Below are positions 57,101 through 64,000 of a stretch of 64,000 nt of DNA, in pieces (the first letter of the stretch is position 1; each line of letters starts with the position of its first letter). The notes under the pieces are model-generated. The model was not told the DNA's origin and ran no database searches. It saw only the letters and a list, made by a program, of their open reading frames with translations. Both the position numbers and the translations under genes were made by a program. This stretch comes from Hymenobacter ruricola. GTDB taxonomy: Bacteria; Bacteroidota; Bacteroidia; Cytophagales; Hymenobacteraceae. The stretch lies in NCBI RefSeq assembly GCF_015694525.1, contig NZ_JADQDM010000003.1, positions 434,001 through 498,000 on the forward strand, written 5' to 3'.

Positions 57101-58388
57101 TTAATGCCGGGGCTTGGCCAAGTCAGTGTTGCGGTTCAGCTGATAGCTCAGCGTTGGGCGCAGTAGCACAAATCCGCCGAAAAACCACGCATCGGCGCTG
57201 GCCGTGAACCGCCGCCTGCGCCAGCCCGTGCTCACGTAGTAAACCGGAATAACGCGCGAGAATAACGCGCGAGGTCGTCACGTCGGCTTCCCCAGCGTCG
57301 ATGGACGGGCCGTCTGTTACTTTAAAACCGTGAATTCCCATTACGTAGCCTGCTTCAAGGCCACCGCCCAGCAGCCATTGCTGCTCGCGCGGCAGCGGAT
57401 AGAAGTAGCGGAAACCCAACCGAAAGGAGGGCAAAAGCGCCTGATAATCGAAAGCCGTGACGACTGGTGTATTGGTGACCACGGGCTGGCCGTTGACGAT
57501 GCCCGACGTTTGGACGTAGCTGCCCACCTTGCAGAAACCGCCGTGAAAGCCGCTTAGGTTGACTTCGCTGTACAGCGCCAGCGAACGGTTGGGCAGAAGA
57601 ACTTCGCCGTACAGCCCGCCGCATGGAGACAACTGTGGCGGAATGTCGGCGTTGTCGGTGCGCAGGTAGCGGGCGCCGGCCACCACGCCCACTCGCCAAG
57701 AAGCCGTGCCGGTCGTAGCGGCCTGGGTTAGCCAACTGCGCGCTGGCTGCCGCGCAGCCGAACATGCCTCGTTATACGCTTGCACCACGGCCGCTAATCC
57801 TTCCGGCGTAAAAACGGCCCCGCGCGCGGCTAAGCTGGCCGCCGCACAATCCCCGAAATACAGTTCCAGCTGCGCTCGGTAGTTGTTGCCGTTCGTGACG
57901 GTGAGTTTGCCGCCGGAACCAGGGCTCAAGTATTCGCGCTCGCTCAGGTCCAGCACTGGCTGGCCGGCGCGGCGCACCAAGTAGTGCGTTGCACTGAACC
58001 GAACCACGCGCAGCAACTCAGCCGGTCCTTCCAATAGCACTTCGGCCAGCAGCGAGTCCTGGCGCACATCGGGGTGGTAGCCCTGTGGCAGGCGGTCGAG
58101 GCGGGTTTCGGCGGCGTGGTCAATGGGAAGCCTTTCGAACCGAAAATACCGGCCCCCGGCAAAGACCACGGCGCGCAACTGGCGTGGCCGCAGCAACTCG
58201 GCCGCAGCGGAGGAGGACTGCCGAAAATGAATGAATTTTGGCGGGTCGACCCAAAAGTTGTTTTCAATCTCTCCGCGTAGCGTGTCGCCATTGCTGCGCA
58301 CCACCATGCCGGGTTAGTAGGATTGAGCCTGCACCTGAAACGCGCAGAACAGCGAAGCTAGTAAGAGGAACAGTAACCGTTGTGGCAT
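57101..58388 (-). pseudogene. Secreted beta-rich protein inactivated twice
   Basis: From ATG 58388 the frame starts with a signal peptide (QRLLFLLLASLFCAFQVQA) but hits an in-frame TAA at codon 25, right after QSY. The body then runs open from 58307 (MVVRSNGDTLRGEIENNFW) for ~340 residues with a DUF/outer-membrane-protein look. Near the end an exact 13-bp tandem duplication (57246-57258, 57259-57271) shifts the frame; removing one copy restores PVYYVSTGWRRRRF, WFFGGFVLLRPTLSYQ and a stop at 57101-57103. Two independent lesions make loss of function likely. Confidence 0.8.
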
Positions 58389-58409
58389 AAAGAACAGCAT
58401 AAACCACCG

Positions 58410-58736
58410 CTAAAGTAGCGGCAAATGTGCCGCCAGCTTCTGCCGCAGCAGCGCTACTAGCGCCGGGTCCTGAAAGGGATATTTGTCGGGAATGCGCAGC
58501 ACGACGAGGGTTTTGCCCCGCAACTCCTCCGCAAATTTCTCGCGCAGGCGGTCGGCGTGTCGGCGCTCCATCACGAAAATGGTTTCGGCCCAGCCCAGGT
58601 GCCCGGCCGTGACGCGCACCCGGGCCCCCGGCTCGGTGCCCGCCGAGCGCGCCTCGTGGTGCGGGTGGTCGTCAAAAAGCCGCTCGGCGGTGAGGCTGCG
58701 CCACTTGTTCTGGCTGCAAATGAAGAGAAGACGAAT
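58410..58736 (-). CDS. Low-molecular-weight tyrosine-phosphatase-like protein (COG4551 type), non-AUG start
   Basis: 108 residues if translation begins at ATT 58736. The protein reads IRLLFICSQNKWRSLTAERLF..., with the P-loop CSQNKWR (C-x5-R), then VRVTAGHLGWAETIFVMERRHADRLREKF and IPDKYPFQDPALVALLRQKL, the ending of this family. In frame upstream there is no ATG, GTG or TTG before a TAG (58776 region). A shorter ATG-like start exists at 58619 but would delete the P-loop. So either ATT is the start codon or the gene's start has been mutated. Confidence 0.7.
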   Translation of the reverse strand: MRLLFICSQNKWRSLTAERLFDDHPHHEARSAGTEPGARVRVTAGHLGWAETIFVMERRHADRLREKFAEELRGKTLVVLRIPDKYPFQDPALVALLRQKLAAHLPLL

Positions 58737-58802
58737 GGGAATGCTGATTTTACGTATGTGGTCGGGATTTCTGGTCTAATGTACTTCCTGCCACCCGCAC
58801 CC

Positions 58803-59288
58803 ATGCCCCCAACCGCCACGCCCGCTTTGCCCGCGCCGGTCCGGATTCGTCCGGCCGAGCCCGCCGACTTGCCCTTCATCCTGGCCCTGGTGCCGCGCCT
58901 CACCGCGTTTGGGCCGCCCGCGTGGCGCGACGCCGAACAAATGACCCAGTTCGACCGCGAGGTGCTGACGCGCGCCGTGCACGAGCCCACGGCCACGCGC
59001 CAGGTCTTCGTGGCCGAAACCACCCAGCTGGCCGGACTGCTGCACCTCACCACCAGCACCGACTATTACGAGCAAACCCGCGCCCACATCGCCGATTTAA
59101 TCGTGGATGCCGTCGCCGAAGGCCAGGGCGTGGGCCGCGCCCTGCTGGCCCACGCCGAAACCTGGGCCCGGGCGCAGGGCCTGGCCACGCTGGCCCTGAG
59201 CGTATTTGCCCAAAACACCCACGCCCGCGAGGTCTACCAGAAAGCCGGTTTTGGCGAGGACATGATTACGTGCATCAAGCAGTTGTAA
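58803..59288 (+). CDS. GNAT family N-acetyltransferase
   Basis: 161 residues from ATG 58803 (ATG 58779 would add 8). GNAT motifs: VRIRPAEPADLPFILAL, VFVAETTQLAGLLHL, DLIVDAVAEGQGVGRALLAHAETWARAQG (motif A, acetyl-CoA pyrophosphate loop as Q-x-x-G-x-G/A variant GQGVGRALL) and NTHAREVYQKAGF. Acceptor unknown. It diverges from the phosphatase-like gene. Confidence 0.85.
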   Translation: MPPTATPALPAPVRIRPAEPADLPFILALVPRLTAFGPPAWRDAEQMTQFDREVLTRAVHEPTATRQVFVAETTQLAGLLHLTTSTDYYEQTRAHIADLIVDAVAEGQGVGRALLAHAETWARAQGLATLALSVFAQNTHAREVYQKAGFGEDMITCIKQL

Positions 59289-59343
59289 GCTGCGCATTGG
59301 CTGAACTGTTAAATTAGCCTAAAGCCGACCCGTAACCAACCAC

Positions 59344-60792
59344 TTAGCGAATCAGCGCCACTTTCACCTTTTTGCCTTTCACTTTGGCGCCCTGCATGCG
59401 GGCCAGCACCTCTTCGGCCTGCGCCTCGGGCACGGCCACGAAGCTGTGGTGGTCGAACACCTCGATGCGGCCCACGGCGTCGCGCTCCAGCCCGCCCACG
59501 CTCACAAAGGCCCCGGCCAGGTCGCCGCGGCTGATTTTCTCGCTCTTGCCGGCCGATACGTGGAGCGTGACCGTGCTGGGGCGCGGGGCTTTGGGCGCGG
59601 CGGCGGGCAGGGCCGGCGGGCGCAGGCCGGCCCATTGCACGTTCCTGGCGGTGGGCCAGCTCTTGATTTTTTCCTGCTCGAAGGGCGTCACGATGAGGTG
59701 CGCGGTGCCCACGGCGCCGGCGCGGGCCGTGCGCCCGGCCCGGTGCTGAAAGGTGTCGGTTTCGTGCGGCGGGTCGAACTGTACCACCGTGTCCAGGTCG
59801 TTCACGTCGAGGCCGCGGGCGGCCACGTCGGTGGCCACCAGCACGGTGGCCGAGCCGTTGCGTAGCTTCATCATGCTCTTGTCGCGCTCGGGCTGCAGCA
59901 TTTTGCCGTGCAGGGCCTCGGCGGCCAAGCCCCGGCCGCGCAGGAAGCGGGTGAGCTCTTCCACCCGGTCGCGGGTGTTGGCAAACACCAGGGAGCGGCC
60001 CGCATCGGCCTGCGAAATGAGGTGGTAGAGGGCGGCCGGCTTCTGGTCGGCGGCGCTCACCACGTGGCCGCGCAGCACCAGGCTTTCGGGCAGGGTGGTG
60101 GCATTGGCGCCGCCCACGTTCATCACGCGGGGCCGCGTCAGGTATTCGCGCACCAGGCTCAGCACCTTATCGGGCATGGTGGCCGAGAACAGCAGCGTCT
60201 GCCGGCGCTGGGGCAGGCGGCTGATGATGGTGGCCATTTCTTCCTGAAAACCCAGCTCCAGCAGCTTGTCGGCCTCGTCGAGCACCAGCACTTTCAGGCG
60301 GTTCGGCACAATGGTGCGGCGCTCCAGGTGGTCGAGCATGCGGCCCGGGGTGGCCACCACCACGTGGGGCATTTGCTGCAGGCCCTTCACCTCGTCGCGC
60401 ATGGCGTGGCCGCCGTAGTAGCCGGCCACGCGCAGGTTCGGAATGTGCTTGCCCAGGCGCTGCAGGGCGTCGCGCACCTGCAGCACCAGCTCGCGGGCGG
60501 GCACCAGCACCAGGGCCTGCATGGAGGCCGAAGTGGGGTCGACCTGCTGCAGCACGGCCAGGCCGTAAGCGGCGGTTTTGCCCGAGCCGGTGGGGGCCTG
60601 CCCGGCCACGTCCTGCCCCTGCAGGGCGGGGGCCAGCACCAGCTGCTGCACGGGGGTGGGCTGGATGAAATTCAGCTCGGCCACGCCCGCCAGCAGGGCG
60701 GGGGAGAGGGCGAAATCGGCGAATTGCAGGTCGGCTTTGGGGGCGGAGGCGCCGGAAGGGGCGCCGGCCGCGGAAGTATCGGGAGTTTGCAC
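59344..60792 (-). CDS. DEAD-box RNA helicase, DbpA-like
   Basis: 482 residues from GTG 60792. All DEAD motifs: Q motif region (FIQPTPVQQLVL), APTGSGKTAAYG, PARELVLQV, VLDEADKLLELGFQEE, LLFSATMP, VFANTRDRVEELTRF, TDVAARGLD and HRAGRTARAG. The C-terminal ~75 residues (ISRGDLAGAFVSVGGL..VGRIEVFDHHSFVAVPE..) match the DbpA-type RNA-binding domain that recognises 23S rRNA. GTG lies 4 bases after a TACCTTTG -7 box, so the mRNA is probably leaderless. The frame stays open upstream through the 42-bp array, which should not be counted as protein. Confidence 0.92.
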   Translation of the reverse strand: MQTPDTSAAGAPSGASAPKADLQFADFALSPALLAGVAELNFIQPTPVQQLVLAPALQGQDVAGQAPTGSGKTAAYGLAVLQQVDPTSASMQALVLVPARELVLQVRDALQRLGKHIPNLRVAGYYGGHAMRDEVKGLQQMPHVVVATPGRMLDHLERRTIVPNRLKVLVLDEADKLLELGFQEEMATIISRLPQRRQTLLFSATMPDKVLSLVREYLTRPRVMNVGGANATTLPESLVLRGHVVSAADQKPAALYHLISQADAGRSLVFANTRDRVEELTRFLRGRGLAAEALHGKMLQPERDKSMMKLRNGSATVLVATDVAARGLDVNDLDTVVQFDPPHETDTFQHRAGRTARAGAVGTAHLIVTPFEQEKIKSWPTARNVQWAGLRPPALPAAAPKAPRPSTVTLHVSAGKSEKISRGDLAGAFVSVGGLERDAVGRIEVFDHHSFVAVPEAQAEEVLARMQGAKVKGKKVKVALIR

Positions 60793-60796
60793 GGGG

Positions 60797-60804
60797 CAAA
60801 GGTA
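60797..60804 (-). promoter_or_regulatory. -7 element of the DEAD-box helicase (TACCTTTG)
   Basis: A perfect TAnnTTTG box on the minus strand, 4 bp before the GTG start. Confidence 0.6.
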
Positions 60805-60850
60805 CGGCCGGGGGGCGCCCGTGCCGGCGCGTAGCGGGCGAGCTGCCCAG

Positions 60851-61018
60851 GGGCACTGCCACCGGAACAAGCCGCCCAAGGCAGTGCCCCGTGGGCACTG
60901 CCATTGGAACGGGCCGCCCACGCCACTGCCCACGGGGCACTGCCACCGGAACATTTAGTACAAGGCAGTGCCCTCTGGGCACTGCCTTTGGAACGGCTAG
61001 CCTACCGCAGTGCCCAGG
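60851..61018. repeat. Four-unit 42-bp hairpin array
   Basis: GGGCACTGCC begins at exactly 60851, 60893, 60935 and 60977. Each unit continues with a variable ~19-nt loop containing GGAAC and closes with GGCAGTGCCC (units A and C exact, D one change, B with a changed centre). The array lies between the 3' end of the YihY gene and the helicase promoter. Confidence 0.9.
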
Positions 61019-61026
61019 GGGCGGGC

Positions 61027-61968
61027 CTATTTCTCGTCCTCCACGTTCACCAGCCGGTAGCGCACGGCCGTTTTCTTGGGCCGGATGTCCAGCCCGATGC
61101 GGTGGGCGTAGGCTTTGGTAAACGCCGCGCCGAAGTAAAATATCATGGCGCAGTAGAACACGAACAGCAGCACCAGCACCAGGCTCGACGCCGGCCCGTA
61201 CACCGGCCCCAGGTCCCGGGCCACCAGCAGCTGGCCCAGCACCGCCTCGCCCAGGCTGATGAGCACGGCCGTGAGCGCCGCCCCGCGCGTGACGGCCCGC
61301 CAGGGCACTTTGGCCAGGCTCAGCGTGCGGAGCACGACGCCGAACCAGGCCGCCAGTATCAGCCAGGCCACCAGCGCGTTCAGCCCCCGCACCACGTAGT
61401 AGGCAAAGGTGGCGTCGAAGTCCCGGATGCTGTCGGCAAACAGGTTCAGGGCCGCGTCGGAGCCGAAGGCCAGCAGCGAGAGCACCGCCGTGGCCAGCAA
61501 AATGCCCGCCGAGCGCACCCGCTCGCGCAGGGCCTGCGACACCTTGCCCGTGCCGCGCCGGGGCCGGATTTGCCAGAGCTGGTTGAGGGAGTGCTGGATG
61601 ATGGTGAACAGCGTGGTGGCCACGAACACCAGAAACGCGAAGCCCGCCCACGTCACCAGCCGGCTGCGCTGCGGGTCGGCCACGTTCATCACAATCTGGG
61701 CCACCAGCCCGGCCGCCGAGGCCCCCACCAGGTGGCTGAGCTTGCCCAGCAGCAGCACCCGCACCATGGACGTGGAGTAGAGCGAGCTGAGCAGCTCAAT
61801 CAGGATAATGAGGATGGGCGGCAGCGCAAACGACGTGAAAAACGCCGTGGCCGCGCCCAGCCGCAGCGGGTCGTTGGCGCCCAGCTCGCGGCCGGCGCGG
61901 TGCAGCAAAATCGGGAGCTCGCGCCACCACGGGCCCGGCAGCTCCGCCGAAGAACCTAACTTTGTCAT
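61027..61968 (-). CDS. YihY/BrkB family membrane protein
   Basis: 313 residues from ATG 61968. Six hydrophobic helices and family blocks: LRLGAATAFFTSFALPPILIILI, SLNQLWQIRPRRG (NQLWxI) and the end with YGPASSLVLVLLFVFYCAMIFYFGAAFTKAYA. This matches YihY (formerly RNase BN in error). Function unknown. A TACCTTCG box at 62022-62029 is the likely promoter. It diverges from DUF2062. Confidence 0.92.
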   Translation of the reverse strand: MTKLGSSAELPGPWWRELPILLHRAGRELGANDPLRLGAATAFFTSFALPPILIILIELLSSLYSTSMVRVLLLGKLSHLVGASAAGLVAQIVMNVADPQRSRLVTWAGFAFLVFVATTLFTIIQHSLNQLWQIRPRRGTGKVSQALRERVRSAGILLATAVLSLLAFGSDAALNLFADSIRDFDATFAYYVVRGLNALVAWLILAAWFGVVLRTLSLAKVPWRAVTRGAALTAVLISLGEAVLGQLLVARDLGPVYGPASSLVLVLLFVFYCAMIFYFGAAFTKAYAHRIGLDIRPKKTAVRYRLVNVEDEK

Positions 61969-62021
61969 AAAGCCCGACAGGCAACATTCCGGGGCGTGGC
62001 CGGTTGAGGTACGCCTCCCGG

Positions 62022-62029
62022 CGAAGGTA
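62022..62029 (-). promoter_or_regulatory. Probable -7 element of yihY (TACCTTCG)
   Basis: A one-mismatch TAnnTTTG box on the minus strand, 54 bp before ATG 61968, in the divergent gap with DUF2062. Confidence 0.5.
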
Positions 62030-62074
62030 CGGGCTGCCGGTTGGCCCGCCGCCCGCGCCCGTCCTTTTCCCGCT

Positions 62075-62611
62075 ATGCCGCTTCCCGAACCCCTCCCCGG
62101 GCCCCAGGCCGAACCGCCAGTTGCCCCGCCCCGCTCGTGGCTGCGGCGCCGCGTGGCCGACCCCCTGCTCGACCTGCTCAAGGCCGGCCTCTCGCCCGAA
62201 AAGCTGGCCCTCACCGTGGGCCTGGGCGTGGGCGTGGGCCTGATTCCGCTGCTGGGCGTCACCACGGTGCTCAGCGCCGCCGTGGCCCTGCGCCTGCGCC
62301 TCAACGTGGCCGCCATGCAGCTGGCCACGCACCTGATGACGTTCTTCCAGCTGGCCCTGCTCATTCCGTGCCTGCGGGCCGGCGCCCGGCTGCTGGGCCA
62401 GGGCCAGCAGGTGGCCCACCTCACCCTGCCCGGCCTGCGCCAGCTCATCGAGCGCGAAGGGTGGCAGGCCATCGGCAAGCTCTTGTGGCGGGCCGAACTC
62501 GGCGCCCTGCTGATTTGGGCCGTGGCCTGCGTGCCGCTGGTGGCGTTGCTGTATTTCGTGCTCCGCGCCGTGTTCAGAAAAGTGCTGGCGAAGCAGGCCG
62601 TGAGCAACTAG
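62075..62611 (+). CDS. DUF2062 membrane protein
   Basis: 178 residues from ATG 62075; longer frames starting at 61808 lie over the yihY gene and are rejected. LTVGLGVGVGLIPLLGVTTVLSAAVALRLRLN followed by ATHLMTFFQLALLIPCLRAGARL is the DUF2062 pattern (glycine-rich helix, then a conserved helix with TPxx-like bend). Two to four membrane spans. Function unknown; in relatives it is often fused or adjacent to glycosyltransferases. Confidence 0.85.
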   Translation: MPLPEPLPGPQAEPPVAPPRSWLRRRVADPLLDLLKAGLSPEKLALTVGLGVGVGLIPLLGVTTVLSAAVALRLRLNVAAMQLATHLMTFFQLALLIPCLRAGARLLGQGQQVAHLTLPGLRQLIEREGWQAIGKLLWRAELGALLIWAVACVPLVALLYFVLRAVFRKVLAKQAVSN

Positions 62612-62616
62612 CCGGT

Positions 62617-62792
62617 TGTCATTGCGAGCGCAGCGCGGCAATCCGTCCTGTTCTCCGCGACCAGCCTATTAATGTGAGCAAGCCCCGGCCCTGCGCAGGG
62701 CCGGGGCTTGCTGGTGAAAGGGCGCGTGTGGTGTTTACAGGAAGGATTAGCTTCGCTGTCCTTCGGTTGCCGCGCTGCCCTCGCAATGACAC
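62617..62792. repeat. Composite palindromic element with a terminator-like core
   Basis: Outer arms TTGTCATTGCGAGCGCAGCG (62617 region) and CGCTGCCCTCGCAATGACA (ending 62792 region) form an imperfect stem. Inside lies a perfect 16-bp hairpin at 62677-62712 with a GCGC loop. A third family of GTCAT-x-GAGCGCAG elements. Confidence 0.75.
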
Positions 62793-62803
62793 CCGGCCCC
62801 GCG

Positions 62804-63331
62804 TTAAAACGCCAGCAGGGCGGCGGCCTGTTCCCGCAGCAGCTGCCGCGACAGGTCGTGGTTCAGCCCGCCTTCGGCGTTCAAATCCTGGTTGATGAAG
62901 GGCAGGCGCACGCGCTGGGGCAGCACGGCCGTGCCCAGGTACATCAGCACATCGGTGAGGTGGGCCATGGCCAGCAGGCCGCCCTGGCCGCCGCTGCTCA
63001 GGCCCACCAGCGCGGCCTTCTTGCCGGCAATGCCGCCGGGGTAGGCCAGCCCGTCGATAAACGCCTTGAGCGCGCCCGGAAACGAGGCGTTGTATTCGGG
63101 CGTGATGATGACCAGCTTATCGCCGGCATCCAGCATGGCCGCCAGGCGGTTGAACGCCGGATTGGTGCCCACGTGGGCATACAGGGCCGTGCCGAGAAAA
63201 TCGGCGGGCAGCTCGGCCAAGTCCAGAATCTGGCTTTCCGCGCCCAGCTCGCTCAGCACGGTGCGGTAGAAGTTGGCGATGCGGCGGGCGCGCGACTGGG
63301 GCCGGTTGGTTCCGGCGAGGATTGTTATCAA
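62804..63331 (-). CDS. NADPH-dependent FMN reductase
   Basis: 175 residues from TTG 63331 (TTGATAACAATCCTC gives ITILAGTNRPQSRARR, the flavodoxin-like opening). Other marks: LDLAELPADFL, VIITPEYNASFPGALKAFIDGL (the conserved EYNxSxPGxLKxxID), GLSSGGQGG. These reductases provide reduced FMN or reduce quinones. No ATG is available without a long Pro/Gly-rich extension. Confidence 0.9.
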   Translation of the reverse strand: MITILAGTNRPQSRARRIANFYRTVLSELGAESQILDLAELPADFLGTALYAHVGTNPAFNRLAAMLDAGDKLVIITPEYNASFPGALKAFIDGLAYPGGIAGKKAALVGLSSGGQGGLLAMAHLTDVLMYLGTAVLPQRVRLPFINQDLNAEGGLNHDLSRQLLREQAAALLAF

Positions 63332-63922
63332 AGCGAAGCGAAATAGCGGGGCAAGCGGGAGACTGTGGTGGTCTAACCCGTTCGCCCCGCCAGAGGTTGC
63401 GAGTTGCGGGCAAATGCCGCGTCCTCCGTCATCGGCACGGGGCGCAGCGTTTCCGAAGCCGCTGCAGGGCTTAAAAACTGGACCCGGGCAACGCCAATGG
63501 GTAGGCAGCACAATACTTTGTTATATCTTTGGCCAAAGCAACCCCCAATTTGGTTGTTTTTTTGTACGAAACAGATAAAATATTTAATCGTTAACTTTTT
63601 TTGAACTTAATCCCCATGAGGTGTTAACTTTGACTATTTAATGAATTTGTTTCCCTTGTTGCATAGTAGTTGCAAACAAAAATTAGCTTAATGCGCATAT
63701 TTTTAAGGTATTAATAAAAGAAAAAGTTAACCTCAGCCATAGCGACCTGATTGCACTTTGATATTTTTCATCGGGCTTCCAACAAGGTTGATGCGCGATA
63801 TGGCCGGGTTCATCGAAAAGAAACGGATTGGATTATTTCCCTGCCGTAATGTTGTCCTACGGTACAAGTTTTTCATCTGTGCTGCCCGCCATTTCTGTTT
63901 CTTTTCTCTTATTTCTAATCTC
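63332..63922. other. A/T-rich leader region of the last gene
   Basis: 591 bases. The left third is GC-rich debris of the reductase 5' side. From 63500 the sequence turns A/T-rich with TATCTTTG at 63524-63531 and repeated TTAACTTT stretches. A 63-codon minus frame (63733-63924) lacks coding character. The long distance from the -7 box to the ATG suggests a long 5' leader or an unseen second promoter. Confidence 0.5.
63524..63531 (+). promoter_or_regulatory. -7 element TATCTTTG
   Basis: A perfect TAnnTTTG box in an A/T-rich region, nearly 400 bp before the partial gene at 63923. Confidence 0.5.
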
Positions 63923-64000
63923 ATGGCATTAACTGCACACCCTTTTCATCCCGTCACCCAGGAGTTGCTTCCCGGGTACCGGGACGCCTATCTCCGGGGC
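63923..64000 (+). CDS. Hypothetical protein, partial N-terminus
   Basis: Only 26 codons are visible (MALTAHPFHPVTQELLPGY, then RDAYLRG). No family can be assigned. The opening with HP..HPVT..LL..YRDAYL looks like a soluble helical start. Confidence 0.5.
   Translation, partial: MALTAHPFHPVTQELLPGYRDAYLRG

Noticed and set aside
60793..60954. N-terminal extension of the helicase through the 42-bp array
   Set aside because: The extra residues merely translate the hairpin array (repeated WQCP...); the TACCTTTG box and GTG 60792 mark the real start.
63733..63924. 63-codon minus ORF upstream of the last gene
   Set aside because: No family resemblance, A/T-driven, and overlaps the ATG of the plus-strand gene.

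Overview
The window looks like chromosome from a Hymenobacter-like member of the Bacteroidota (Cytophagales). The evidence is high GC, type IX secretion (T9SS) C-terminal sorting domains and a gliding-motility-associated C-terminal domain, intergenic TAnnTTTG-type -7 elements, KdsB for a Kdo-containing outer membrane, an MSEP-CTERM protein, and an almost complete absence of Shine-Dalgarno sequences. The genus is an inference from style, not a database result.

Layout. (1) 1-6.4 kb is an accessory island beside tRNA genes. It holds a DUF4365-TPR protein (cut by the window edge), a frameshifted gene, a dead tyrosine-recombinase remnant, an unrecognised 589-residue protein, a 46-residue peptide, a DUF4238 protein, an atypical tRNA-like sequence, and tRNA-Glu with duplicated copies of its 3' end. 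(2) 6.4-23.3 kb is mostly housekeeping: gap, a diacylglycerol-kinase-family protein, a SUI1-type factor, DUF1622, kdsB, a LysM protein, a DUF2400-family protein, mutS2, YiaA, a CDP-alcohol phosphatidyltransferase and a large MSEP-CTERM/VIT protein. (3) 23.3-37.5 kb carries a secreted phospholipase-D-like T9SS cargo with a truncated paralogue, murB, kptA, a sugar MFS transporter, a double-DTG retropepsin-like protein, an RlmL-type methyltransferase, recQ, a DUF433/DUF5615 toxin-antitoxin pair and DUF2306. (4) 37.3-43.8 kb is a 6.3-kb segment bracketed by a 266-bp direct repeat of the DUF2306 3' end; it brings a T9SS type-B protein, a lipoprotein and an M4 metallopeptidase. (5) 43.8-48.4 kb is a run of five tandem paralogous secreted or lipoproteins of unknown function. 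(6) 48.5-64 kb holds an S24/XRE regulator, pirin, an outer-membrane barrel, FAS1, an alpha/beta hydrolase whose nucleophile serine is glycine, an M2 peptidase, MtfA with a SEC-C tail, a pseudogenised barrel protein, a tyrosine-phosphatase-like protein with no usual start codon, GNAT, a DbpA-like helicase, YihY, DUF2062, an FMN reductase and the start of one more gene.

The most unusual signals are non-coding. Three intergenic arrays carry short motifs in strict helical register: AGTC every 21 bp (about 12 units), TTGTGC every 20 bp (6 units) and a GGGCACTGCC hairpin every 42 bp (4 units). Several long palindromic elements occur, one family twice. Two genes are broken by exact short tandem duplications (16 bp and 13 bp), and removing one copy restores a sensible reading frame in each. 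Twice, the 3' end of a gene is duplicated on both sides of inserted cargo (DUF2400 and DUF2306), and the tRNA-Glu 3' end is duplicated as well. I did not find a clear complete CRISPR, restriction-modification or transposase system.
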